From the NCBI RefSeq assembly GCF_025628895.1, contig NZ_JAOTJC010000016.1:48103-112102 (forward strand): DNA of 64,000 nucleotides. The letters are read 5' to 3'. The translations under genes and the position numbers were made by a program. The notes under the pieces are model-generated. The model saw only the letters and a program-made list of their open reading frames with translations, did no database searches and had not been told where the DNA came from. The stretch's first letter is position 1; each line of letters opens with the position of its first letter. This stretch comes from Alteromonas salexigens. Lineage in GTDB: Bacteria > Pseudomonadota > Gammaproteobacteria > Enterobacterales > Alteromonadaceae. Below, in pieces: positions 34,055 through 41,179 of this stretch.

Positions 34055-34366
34055 CATGGAGAAAACGCTGTTAGCGTTAATCAAATAGGAGGGCTGATCG
34101 ATAAAGGATTGATGGTGTGTGCATTAGATGGCCGAATTGGAGTCCCGTTGGGCGTAGGTAAAGCACTTGCTGAGACTGCTTATGTCCCCCTTCGAGCAGC
34201 AATTCCATATGAGATTGCTAAAACAGCGTTACAGGGCGAGAAATATAAGAGATGTAGCGACTATATCAAGCCGTTGATAGTAACATGTCCTAGTTTATTG
34301 AAACCGTATTTTGAAAGGGTTCAGTTTATCGAACCAGTATCAGATTTCGACAATAACAATAGGTAG
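34055..34366 (+). pseudogene. 3' fragment of an unidentified gene
   Basis: A frame beginning without a start codon at the junction reads NQIGGLIDKGLMVCALDGRI, then PLGVGKALAETAYVPLRAAI, and stops at 34366. It looks like the C-terminal third of a larger protein, now abutting the truncated methyltransferase. An internal ATG at 34112 could initiate 84 residues but has no RBS. Family unknown. Confidence 0.42.
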
Positions 34367-34500
34367 TAAACACGATCGCGAATTTTGATACTCGGGAATC
34401 ACTAGATAAAAGTGCAGTCACCAATCTCAAGCGCGAAATACTTTCTGTTTAAATAGAGTTACAAAGCTATGAAAGTAAAGTTGTCAAAGTAGGAAGGAAT

Positions 34501-34656
34501 ATGTCTGATGTTTTAATAGTTATTCTTTTAATAGCCGCGCCGATTATTCTGTTTATGTGGTTCTTAGGAATTTTCGCTCGCAAAAAGAAGAAAGATAAAT
34601 CGGGATGGGATAACCCTAATAAGTCATCTTTATCAAAATCAATTGATGATAGGTAG
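34501..34656 (+). CDS. Tiny membrane protein (51 aa), first of a pair
   Basis: ATG preceded by AGGAAGGA. One hydrophobic helix (VLIVILLIAAPIILFMWFLG, residues 4-23) followed by a basic stretch (ARKKKKDK) that places the tail in the cytoplasm. It is 12 bases upstream of a second membrane protein of similar size. The pair has its own terminator. Function unknown. Confidence 0.62.
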   Translation: MSDVLIVILLIAAPIILFMWFLGIFARKKKKDKSGWDNPNKSSLSKSIDDR

Positions 34657-34668
34657 GAAACAACAACA

Positions 34669-34821
34669 ATGAATTTGTCTGACTACGAGATACTAGGGTT
34701 TAACTTAGGTGGCTTATTCATGGCTCTACCTTTCGTTGTTCTCCTAGTTGTACTCCTTTGGCACGTTTCAGGTCACAAAACGGCAGAGAAACAAGTCAAA
34801 AGCACTGAAAGTAAAAGATAG
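34669..34821 (+). CDS. Tiny membrane protein (50 aa), second of a pair
   Basis: ATG preceded by AGGTAGGAAA, which contains the stop of the upstream gene. A long hydrophobic helix (GGLFMALPFVVLLVVLLWHV, residues 14-33) then a charged tail. It shares size and topology with its neighbour but no obvious sequence. They may act as a two-component membrane pair (inference). Hairpin terminator at 34866-34890. Confidence 0.6.
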   Translation: MNLSDYEILGFNLGGLFMALPFVVLLVVLLWHVSGHKTAEKQVKSTESKR

Positions 34822-34865
34822 ACATCAGCAATAATCCCATATCAGTTTGCTATTTTATTACTAAG

Positions 34866-34890
34866 AATAAGCTCCACTTCGGAGCTTATT
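34866..34890 (+). terminator. Terminator after the tiny membrane pair
   Basis: Perfect 10-bp stem AATAAGCTCC / GGAGCTTATT, loop ACTTC, followed by TCATTTC. Confidence 0.72.
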
Positions 34891-34969
34891 TCATTTCAGT
34901 ATGACACTTTCTTACTGACCTACACGACAACAATCCACTCTAATCTGCTAATTTTTATCTCTCGCACAG

Positions 34970-35024
34970 TTGACAATGTAATTAATATAATTACACTACA
35001 TTAAACACCTAATAGATGTATATT
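34970..35024 (+). promoter_or_regulatory. Promoter/operator region of the DUF6884 operon (site 5)
   Basis: TTGACA at 34970-34975 with TACACT at 34992-34997 (16-base spacer). The spacer is covered by the perfect palindrome TGTAATTA-ATA-TAATTACA (34977-34995). Further down, CTAATAGATGTATATTTAAT (35009-35028) resembles the CTAATAGATATGTATAAT box of the promoters at 23.3 and 27.9 kb, and offers TATATT (35019-35024) as an alternative -10. Confidence 0.6.
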
Positions 35025-35031
35025 TAATTGT

Positions 35032-35061
35032 GGCAACTCCTACTGCCCTAATCACGCGAGG
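35032..35061 (+). promoter_or_regulatory. Hairpin/ACGCGAGG leader 6
   Basis: Stem GGCA / TGCC around the loop ACTCCTAC (35032-35047), then ACGCGAGG (35054-35061), ATG at 35066. Confidence 0.72.
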
Positions 35062-35065
35062 TAAC

Positions 35066-35875
35066 ATGAACGCCCACATTCCGCTTATCATCATCCCGTG
35101 CACAGCGGCGAAGCAGTCTTCGCCATGCAAAGCCATCGACCTCTATCAGGGGACCGGATACCGCTCTGTAGTGCTGGCCTCTTCAACACGCCGCGGCATC
35201 GACTATAACCTTGCTTTTCTGTCAGCCAAATACGGGCTGGTCATGGCCGATACTGTCATCGCGCCTTATGAGCAGAAGTTAACACGCAAAGCGTTAGAGT
35301 CGTATGCGCCGTCCCACCAGCAAGCGTTTAACCAACTGCTGGCAAGCACTCAGCCTACCGAAATCATTGCCTGTTTGCCCAAGTTATACCGTCAAGCCCT
35401 GACCAACCTGCTTAGCGAAGCCAAATATGCACCGCCCGTACATCTGCCAGATGAAGGGAGCGGAATTGGCGCACAGCGTGGCTTCCTCAAGTCTCACCTT
35501 GACCGGCTGAAAGAGAATGCCCTGCCAGTTTGGTGCTTCTTCGATCAAACCGACTCTAAAGAGCCGCTACAAGCCAGAGTAAAGGTGCAGGTTGGCGACA
35601 GGTTTCGTCCGTGGGTAAGCGGCAATCCCAAGGACGATGACGCAGTGTACGCCAGCGTCAGGCGTGTGGTGCGCGTTGAGCACTTGAGAAGCGGCGGTAA
35701 AGTCTTTGATCAGTACGGTGAGGCCTGGTCCTCCAGTGCCATATGGTTTGGATTGGATGAAGCGGAGAAAGCGATAATCAGACAGGTCGCCAAGACGGTA
35801 CGTTTTACCGAGTCTAACAGCGAAATTGAATGTTATTTGTCAGATATCCGCCAGATGATGGCAGAAGCGGCTTGA
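35066..35875 (+). CDS. DUF6884-like protein (269 aa)
   Basis: ATG at 35066 follows ACGCGAGG by four bases; the GTG at 35030 lies inside the leader and is rejected. The N-terminal 140 residues match the DUF6884 pattern: IPLIIIPCTAAKQSSPCKAI, DLYQGTGYR, FLSAKYGLVMADTVIAPYEQ and ACLPKLYRQAL. The family is common in phages and mobile elements and distantly recalls YaaA; no activity is established. The C-terminal 110 residues (QARVKVQVGDRFRPWVSGNP, RRVVRVEHLRSGGKVFDQYG) are an extra domain. First gene of a rightward operon. Confidence 0.75.
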   Translation: MNAHIPLIIIPCTAAKQSSPCKAIDLYQGTGYRSVVLASSTRRGIDYNLAFLSAKYGLVMADTVIAPYEQKLTRKALESYAPSHQQAFNQLLASTQPTEIIACLPKLYRQALTNLLSEAKYAPPVHLPDEGSGIGAQRGFLKSHLDRLKENALPVWCFFDQTDSKEPLQARVKVQVGDRFRPWVSGNPKDDDAVYASVRRVVRVEHLRSGGKVFDQYGEAWSSSAIWFGLDEAEKAIIRQVAKTVRFTESNSEIECYLSDIRQMMAEAA

Positions 35876-35926
35876 AGTGAGGAATGTGCGCCAGCCCGGT
35901 GGCGCATGTTCAAAGGTTGAACATAC

Positions 35927-35958
35927 GGGCATCTCCTACTGCCCATAGATACGCGAGG
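35927..35958 (+). promoter_or_regulatory. Hairpin/ACGCGAGG leader 7
   Basis: Stem GGGCA / TGCCC around the loop TCTCCTAC (35927-35944), then ACGCGAGG (35951-35958) and ATG at 35964. A second hairpin (GCGCC / GGCGC) lies just upstream near 35888-35904. Confidence 0.74.
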
Positions 35959-35963
35959 AAATT

Positions 35964-36590
35964 ATGAATCTGGATAAACCCCATAGCTGGGTCCTTCCTG
36001 CAGATGAGAACAACGCCACAATTTCTGTGGCAGGTTTCGGCGAGGTCACCATTGAACGTGGTGGTAATGGCTTACACGTTCGTGTGTTTGATTTGATAGA
36101 TGATCAGCCACTGGGCGCCGTGGAAGTGCGGTACGAAGCCGCTTACCCGGCATATGAGCGTGCCGTGAGCACCGCGATCATTGGGCTACAGCCGCAGGAA
36201 GTAGATAGTGCATTTATCATGCAGCAGTATGAAAAGCAGCACACGCCGGCAGAGGCCATGTGTCACTGGTACCAACAACGTCCACTGAATATCACACGGC
36301 TTATCCCGTTAGCCGGCACATTTGTAGATTACCTGACTGGCGATAACGATTTTACCCCCCCCTTTATCCCATTACAGGAAGAGCACAGAAAAGCATTAAT
36401 GCTGACGCAGGCTGATTTTTTTCTGGCCCCGGGGGGCCGGGTGGTCAGTTACGGATACCAGGACAACAGACCGGTGCTGATGCCGGCCAGGACCTCACTG
36501 CATAACCGCCTCGTGGCAGATAACAGCAGAAAGCTAGACAAATTGGACAAGGCTGGTCAGCGAAGTGATAATCGAGAGGAAAAAGAATAA
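35964..36590 (+). CDS. Unknown protein (208 aa), short paralogue of the 25.6-kb protein
   Basis: Shares with the 336-aa protein the N-terminal ISVAGFGEVTIERGGNGLHV then RVFDLIDDQPLG and the motif QADFFLAPGGRVVSYG near residue 152, in the same order. Its C-terminus stops after the second motif and ends in charged residues. Both copies carry the hairpin leader, in operons 10 kb apart and on opposite strands. Soluble; function unknown. In an operon between the DUF6884 gene and the small regulator-like gene. Confidence 0.7.
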   Translation: MNLDKPHSWVLPADENNATISVAGFGEVTIERGGNGLHVRVFDLIDDQPLGAVEVRYEAAYPAYERAVSTAIIGLQPQEVDSAFIMQQYEKQHTPAEAMCHWYQQRPLNITRLIPLAGTFVDYLTGDNDFTPPFIPLQEEHRKALMLTQADFFLAPGGRVVSYGYQDNRPVLMPARTSLHNRLVADNSRKLDKLDKAGQRSDNREEKE

Positions 36591-36597
36591 GAAAGGT

Positions 36598-36642
36598 GCG
36601 CAGCGGCTCCTACACACGCTGCGCTGCCAACCAGCCGCGAGG
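36598..36642 (+). promoter_or_regulatory. Degenerate hairpin leader 8
   Basis: A perfect 8-bp stem GCGCAGCG / CGCTGCGC encloses a longer loop GCTCCTACACA (36598-36624). CCGCGAGG follows at 36635-36642. Here the ATG is 60 bases further on. The position expected for a start holds TTG (36647), which opens a 17-codon frame ending just before the real gene, possibly a leader peptide or a relic. Confidence 0.55.
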
Positions 36643-36701
36643 CAAATTGGTTGACGCCGCAATAATAACAAAATACACCCCAATGTGGAGAGATTTATAA
36701 A

Positions 36702-36974
36702 ATGGACGCCAAGAAAAGGAATTTCGAACTGTATTGCCAGGCACGTAAAAAGGCCGGGGCCACCCAAACACAATGGGCAACGCTGTTCAGTTTAGGGGGA
36801 CGACCTGTCCAACAGGCTGTCAGCGACAAAGAACGGCAAATTAAAGGGGTCAACAACGCAGAAGCCCTCGCCTGTTCACTCCTCAATCACCTCATAGACC
36901 AAGGATTCGATGTCAGCCGTATCGAGTTTGACGCAGCCGGGAATGTAGTTTCACTCCCAAAGCAGCACAGCTAA
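36702..36974 (+). CDS. Small DNA-binding-like protein (90 aa), paralogue B
   Basis: Encodes MDAKKRNFELYCQARKKAGA, then QTQWATLFSLGG and INGVNN-type RQIKGVNNAEALACSLLNHL. It is a paralogue of the 95-aa protein at 21397-21684 with conserved start, W-A-x-LF core, KGVN-x-AE and final SLPK. GGAGAG provides the RBS. Each paralogue accompanies a leader-bearing operon, so it may be part of the same functional unit. HTH-like, but no clear family. Confidence 0.68.
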   Translation: MDAKKRNFELYCQARKKAGATQTQWATLFSLGGRPVQQAVSDKERQIKGVNNAEALACSLLNHLIDQGFDVSRIEFDAAGNVVSLPKQHS

Positions 36975-37007
36975 CCTACACCATCACTTTGCTAAGGACT
37001 CAGCATT

Positions 37008-37661
37008 ATGAATAACACCGAAGCCTATATTGGTATCGCCATTGTGTTTATCACCATCGGCCTGCTGGCATATGGCATTTACATACGGCGCGAATATATC
37101 CTCCTCAAGAAATACATCACAGAGCGGAACGCCATGCTGGAAAACGCTACCGTCGAGAGCCTGGAGGAAAGTCTGAAAATGCAGTTTGCTCAGGTCACTG
37201 AGAAAATTAAGGCTGGCCGGATAATGATGGAAAAGGTTAAGGCTCGCTCAAATGAGTACGCTAAACAAGTGCGGCGAATCGAAGTGGGGCTGACACCGCC
37301 GACGTTCCGTTTCGATCACAGCGAAACGCTGAAAGAAAACGTCATTGCGTGTCGAGAAAAACAATACGAGTGCATTAAAGCCGATAGGACGACAGAATCT
37401 GATGCAGTGTTCGAGTGGTTTGGCAGCCGGGCAGATGGCCAGAAGCTGGTAGACGATTACCGGCTATTACTGTTGAAAGCCTTTAACGCCGAATTTGAAG
37501 TCATTCGCCAACAAATGCGGGGCGGCCAGTCAGCTTGCGACGATTATAAGGATTGGGCGAGAAGTTTTTTTCCTCGTTACAGCAGAACTCCAAGTTCATT
37601 TAAAACGAGTGCGATCAAAGCCAAGCTTAGGTATTTACAGGACTTGGATGACGCTGATTAG
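37008..37661 (+). CDS. DUF4041-like coiled-coil membrane protein (217 aa)
   Basis: One N-terminal membrane helix (YIGIAIVFITIGLLAYGIYI, residues 7-26), a coiled coil (about 30-90, LEESLKMQFAQVTEKIKAGR), then a region like DUF4041. That region is recognised by LKENVIACREKQYECIKADR and DDYRLLLLKAFNAEFEVI. Full DUF4041 proteins usually continue with a T5orf172 (GIY-YIG-like) domain; here only about 50 other residues follow. This is therefore a shortened or different version. Last gene of the DUF6884 operon; it has no own hairpin leader. Confidence 0.55.
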   Translation: MNNTEAYIGIAIVFITIGLLAYGIYIRREYILLKKYITERNAMLENATVESLEESLKMQFAQVTEKIKAGRIMMEKVKARSNEYAKQVRRIEVGLTPPTFRFDHSETLKENVIACREKQYECIKADRTTESDAVFEWFGSRADGQKLVDDYRLLLLKAFNAEFEVIRQQMRGGQSACDDYKDWARSFFPRYSRTPSSFKTSAIKAKLRYLQDLDDAD

Positions 37662-37759
37662 TTACAATGATGTGACTTAATCTGGATTAGCCACAACTCT
37701 ATCTGACACTTTTCATTGTAGAGCTTAACCAAATCTGACAGCCCGCTATGTGCCATCAC

Positions 37760-37810
37760 CAGCCCGTTACCCTCACGAAGGCGGGGGTCGCCTTCGTACG
37801 TAAAGCAGAC
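37760..37810 (+). repeat. Second REP-like repeat, copy 2
   Basis: CAGCCCGTTACCCTCACGAA then GGCGGGGGTCGCCTTCGTAC, close to 14393-14445 and in the same orientation. It separates the DUF6884 operon from the PIN-domain gene. Confidence 0.75.
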
Positions 37811-37925
37811 ATCAAAGAAAACGTACACTAAACAGATTTACTCAATATCAGTATAGGGTGTGATATCGTACACCTCCTCCCTGTGATTATTAGGGCAGAA
37901 TAAAAAGTGTTTATTAGGAATTATT

Positions 37926-39086
37926 ATGGAAGATAACGCTGATTTAAAAATGTTGTTCAAAGGCTATTATCGAGCCAACGATGACGCCGTTAAAGATATA
38001 TGGCGGGACGGCAAGATTATTCCCGACGCAAATGTTCTGCTCGACCTTTATCGATATTCCGACGATGCGCGTGATGCTTTTCTTAATCTACTAAATAATC
38101 ATAATTTACGTGTCTGGTTACCCCACCAAGCTGCTCAGGAATACTTTCAGAACCGCCCCTCAGTAATTAACGAACAATCTAAAAACTACGATGCGACATT
38201 GAATGATATCAATGATTTATATAATTCATTCAACCAGAAAAACCGTCATCCTTTCTTACCTCCGAATTTATTGGGTGAGGTTGAAGGTTTATTTGAAAAG
38301 CTGAACGCGCATCTCGAAAATTCCAAAAAATCACATTTACAACGACTGAATGATGACGAGATACAAAGTAAAATAACTGAGATATTTGGCCAAAGAGTCG
38401 GTCACCCCTTTCCTAGTGGAGAATTGAATAAGCTTTTTGACGAAGGTAAAGCTCGGTATCAAAGTAAAATTCCACCCGGATATGAAGATGCCCAAAAGAA
38501 CGATAATGAGAAAAACTTGGTTGGTCAGCAGCGTCGGTACGGTGATCTAATTATGTGGAAGCAAATCATTGCTTATGCAAAAGAACATAAAACTTCTGTC
38601 ATTCTGATAACCGAAGATACTAAAGACGATTGGTGGTTAAAATCAGCAGGAAGAACACTATCCGCACGACCCGAATTGTTCAAAGAGTTTCATGATGAAA
38701 CGGGTCAAGAAATACAAATTTATCGTACTGAAAGCTTTCTTCATAACGCGACCAATTATTTATCTGAAAATGTCAGTGAAGACGTGATTGAAGAAATAAA
38801 GCTTATACAGAGCGAACCTGTCTTTTATGAAGCTGTACAGCGCTCGCCTTCCTTTTATGATTTGTCAGAATATATTTCCACAAACTTTAAGAAAGGAGAT
38901 CAGCTGCCGGGTGAAAGAATAATAGCTGACGCTATTAATTGGAACAGGTCTGGTGTCAGAGAAAATCTTGTGAGATTAGATACAATGGGCTATGTGGAAA
39001 TAGAGCACGGTAAGAAAACCAAACTAATTGAAAATTTGCCCTCTGTATCTTTAGATATGCGCGGCAAGCACAAAAAAAATGAGTAG
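37926..39086 (+). CDS. PIN-like nuclease fused to a GntR-like winged helix (386 aa)
   Basis: The N-terminal PIN-like domain (DUF4935/PIN_8 type) shows IIPDANVLLDLYRY (D34), WLPHQAAQEYFQNR (E72), PPGYEDAQK, RYGDLIMWKQIIAYA (D207) and ILITEDTKDDWW (D231, D234/D235). These acidic residues would bind metal for RNA cleavage. Residues about 308-370 form a winged helix of GntR type (KGDQLPGERIIADAINWNRS then GVRENLVRLDTMGYVEIEHG). A nuclease joined to a DNA-binding domain suggests a self-regulated effector. No separate antitoxin gene is adjacent. The gene is AT-rich relative to core genes; RBS AGGAATT. Role in defence is inference. Confidence 0.75.
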   Translation: MEDNADLKMLFKGYYRANDDAVKDIWRDGKIIPDANVLLDLYRYSDDARDAFLNLLNNHNLRVWLPHQAAQEYFQNRPSVINEQSKNYDATLNDINDLYNSFNQKNRHPFLPPNLLGEVEGLFEKLNAHLENSKKSHLQRLNDDEIQSKITEIFGQRVGHPFPSGELNKLFDEGKARYQSKIPPGYEDAQKNDNEKNLVGQQRRYGDLIMWKQIIAYAKEHKTSVILITEDTKDDWWLKSAGRTLSARPELFKEFHDETGQEIQIYRTESFLHNATNYLSENVSEDVIEEIKLIQSEPVFYEAVQRSPSFYDLSEYISTNFKKGDQLPGERIIADAINWNRSGVRENLVRLDTMGYVEIEHGKKTKLIENLPSVSLDMRGKHKKNE

Positions 39087-39452
39087 GCAATCGTATATCT
39101 TAATAATTTCAAGACCTTACGGAAAATTTCTACTACTAGTCTATTGGTGCCTGTCACTAATAACTGTAGGACGGCAACGTACGTGAAGCAGTCGTAGAAA
39201 TGTGTAATGCTAAACGACAGAAATGAGCGATATACAGTCCTGAGAAACCAAATGAATCAGCCATTATTCTATAGGTTCTAAATAATACTTATCCAATAGC
39301 GTTAATTGTATGATGTACTCATCGAGTCGTATCACGCTATAACCAGTTAAAAGGTGGTGGGCATAATTGATGATTATTCTCAGAGAGAGAAACGGACGTT
39401 TCCACTAGTGATATTTATCGGGACAATATTCCCACAATGAATAGGTAAGCGC
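39087..39452. other. Gene-free gap
   Basis: AT-rich, about 365 bases, with no credible reading frame. It presumably holds the promoter of the HNH gene, but no clear -35/-10 pair was found. Confidence 0.5.
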
Positions 39453-40733
39453 ATGAGTCATAGGACTATTAACAATGTTGGTTATAAAAAAATCTATCCT
39501 ATGTCGGAAGGCAAGGATGATACTTTCTGTCATTATTGTGGCCGAGAAGCGAGAGTCGGACTGGGCTTACAGTGGGATCATGTACCTGCACTAAATTGCG
39601 CCATACCAGAAGAGCATAAACACATTTGTAGAACGTTGGTAAGGGCTTGCTCTGAATGCAATTTGATGGCATCAGATACTCCCCATCTTGATTATTTAGA
39701 ACGTCATTATTGGCTTAAATCAAAGTATCTGGAGCGTTATAAAAAACTCTTACTGGATGATGCTGCCATTGAAAATATCAGGAATGCTGGTGACTCATTT
39801 TTGGATGGGTATTTAAATAATCAAAGTTTTCTGTATTTCGAGTTGCTAAAAGCAATAGGATTTGGTGTTGTGCATATTAGTCAGATTGATTCGCCTGTAT
39901 TATCTTTAAAGTGTCGATCGGGGCGCACGATTGAGGAAGTCTTGATTGATTACCTTTTTGGTGCGCCAAATGTCATCAAGGACGAAGAGAATGATGACGA
40001 AGATGGGAGTGTGAATATTATCTATGCGGACTATATTGCTTACTTGTCAGACACCATCAAAGAAGAAGCAGTGATCACTGAAGATCGAGTAAAAGAAATT
40101 TCCAGAGCGAATACGGTAAATATTCCAGAAAATCCGACCCGCTATTATGGGGTATCATGGGCGACCATCGCTCGTGATGTTATGGCTAAAACTAACAATC
40201 CCAATCTCTTGCGCTCAAAGGGCGAAGAATCGATCCGAAAAAAGCCCGCTGAAGTGCAGGAGATACTTATTTCAGATGAGATTGAAATAAGTATTAATCG
40301 TTTTACGTCTGTGATGGTTGAAATTCTACTTACCCAAGGCAAGAGAATTCAGTTTGATGAAGAAGTCTATGCAAGCATATTAAAGAAACAAAAAAAGATG
40401 GGGGGCAAAGTGCCTCTTAATCCAACCAAATATTTTGGTACAGACTGGGAGACATTGAATGATTATATTCAAGGTAAGTTTAATCAAAGGATGCTAGCAG
40501 ATAGAAATAAGGCTTATGTTGAACGCGTAATTAAGGGTGAGGTAGGTTCTGCCAACAATATGGATAGCTATCATTCTGGGCAGGCCTTGGAGTCAGAAAA
40601 AACTTTCTCATCAAAAATGAAAGGAGAAAAAACACCGCGAGATGTGCCGATCAATCGAAGGAAAAATAATGATAGTGTCGAGGATGTGTTAAACCACTTT
40701 AATGCTCTGCGTGAACAATATTACAAAAATTGA
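39453..40733 (+). CDS. HNH endonuclease-like protein with repeated C-terminal motif (426 aa)
   Basis: The N-terminal zinc-bound HNH fold: CHYC at residues 26-29, WDHVPAL (D42, H43) and RACSECN (C66, C69, N70). The rest is not a known domain. It contains two copies of a short motif, NPTRYYGVSWATIARDV and NPTKYFGTDWETLNDYI, about 110 residues apart. These look like small DNA-binding or protein-binding repeats, as seen in some phage homing-type proteins. No partner methyltransferase is intact nearby. It is the last gene of the island before the right-hand repeats. Nuclease activity is likely; target unknown. Confidence 0.75.
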   Translation: MSHRTINNVGYKKIYPMSEGKDDTFCHYCGREARVGLGLQWDHVPALNCAIPEEHKHICRTLVRACSECNLMASDTPHLDYLERHYWLKSKYLERYKKLLLDDAAIENIRNAGDSFLDGYLNNQSFLYFELLKAIGFGVVHISQIDSPVLSLKCRSGRTIEEVLIDYLFGAPNVIKDEENDDEDGSVNIIYADYIAYLSDTIKEEAVITEDRVKEISRANTVNIPENPTRYYGVSWATIARDVMAKTNNPNLLRSKGEESIRKKPAEVQEILISDEIEISINRFTSVMVEILLTQGKRIQFDEEVYASILKKQKKMGGKVPLNPTKYFGTDWETLNDYIQGKFNQRMLADRNKAYVERVIKGEVGSANNMDSYHSGQALESEKTFSSKMKGEKTPRDVPINRRKNNDSVEDVLNHFNALREQYYKN

Positions 40734-40940
40734 GCAGTTCAGTCTCATATTTACACTGGCAACATAGAATAATGAATCGAAGCACATTTAAATGTACAAC
40801 AATAGGCCGGCCAATAGCTGTTACGAGCGATTTTCAGCCATACTGAATACCATTGCTGGCGACCCAAAAGGAGCTTCGTCGATGACCGATAAAGACTAAA
40901 GTCAGAAGGAGAAAATTACATCGTTGAACGTCTGCTGTTT

Positions 40941-40977
40941 GTCTTAAGCAGACCACCGCCGTCGCGGTGGTGACGGT
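40941..40977 (+). repeat. REP palindrome, copy 2
   Basis: GTCTTAAGCAGACCACCGCC then GTCGCGGTGGTGACGG, nearly the same as 15564-15600 and in the same orientation. The CCACC...GGTGG arms form a hairpin. Confidence 0.75.
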
Positions 40978-41010
40978 AAGTGATAGTTGACTTTGACAAA
41001 ATTAACTCGC

Positions 41011-41136
41011 TCGAAGAAGCGCGTCATTGCGGCGAAGGCCGCAACCGCCATCGTTTAACCGCAATATCAAAAATTACTCTTTTCGCGTGAACAATGACAG
41101 TTGATGAGGTCCCGGCCTTCGCCGGGATGACGGTAG
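41011..41136 (-). repeat. ~125-bp REP-like repeat, right island edge (inverted copy)
   Basis: The reverse complement reads CCGTCATCCCGGCGAAGGCC, then CACGCGAAAAGAGTAA, then GATATTGCGGTTAAACGATG, then TGCGGCCTTCGCCGCAATGA. This is the same order as the units at 14102-14363. It lies between the HNH gene and the hemolysin III gene. Confidence 0.85.
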
Positions 41137-41179
41137 TTATTGCTGGCGCCGGGGTGGCGGATGCAATTAACGGGCTTCG

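Noticed and set aside
22791..36642. Leader hairpins as integron attC sites
   Set aside because: There is no RYYYAAC/GTTRRRY core pair, the hairpins lie before rather than after each gene, and no integrase is present.
22791..36642. Leader hairpins as simple sequestration of the ribosome-binding site
   Set aside because: The conserved loop CTCCTAC pairs poorly with the local CGAGGT (only about three pairs), so direct local masking is not convincing.
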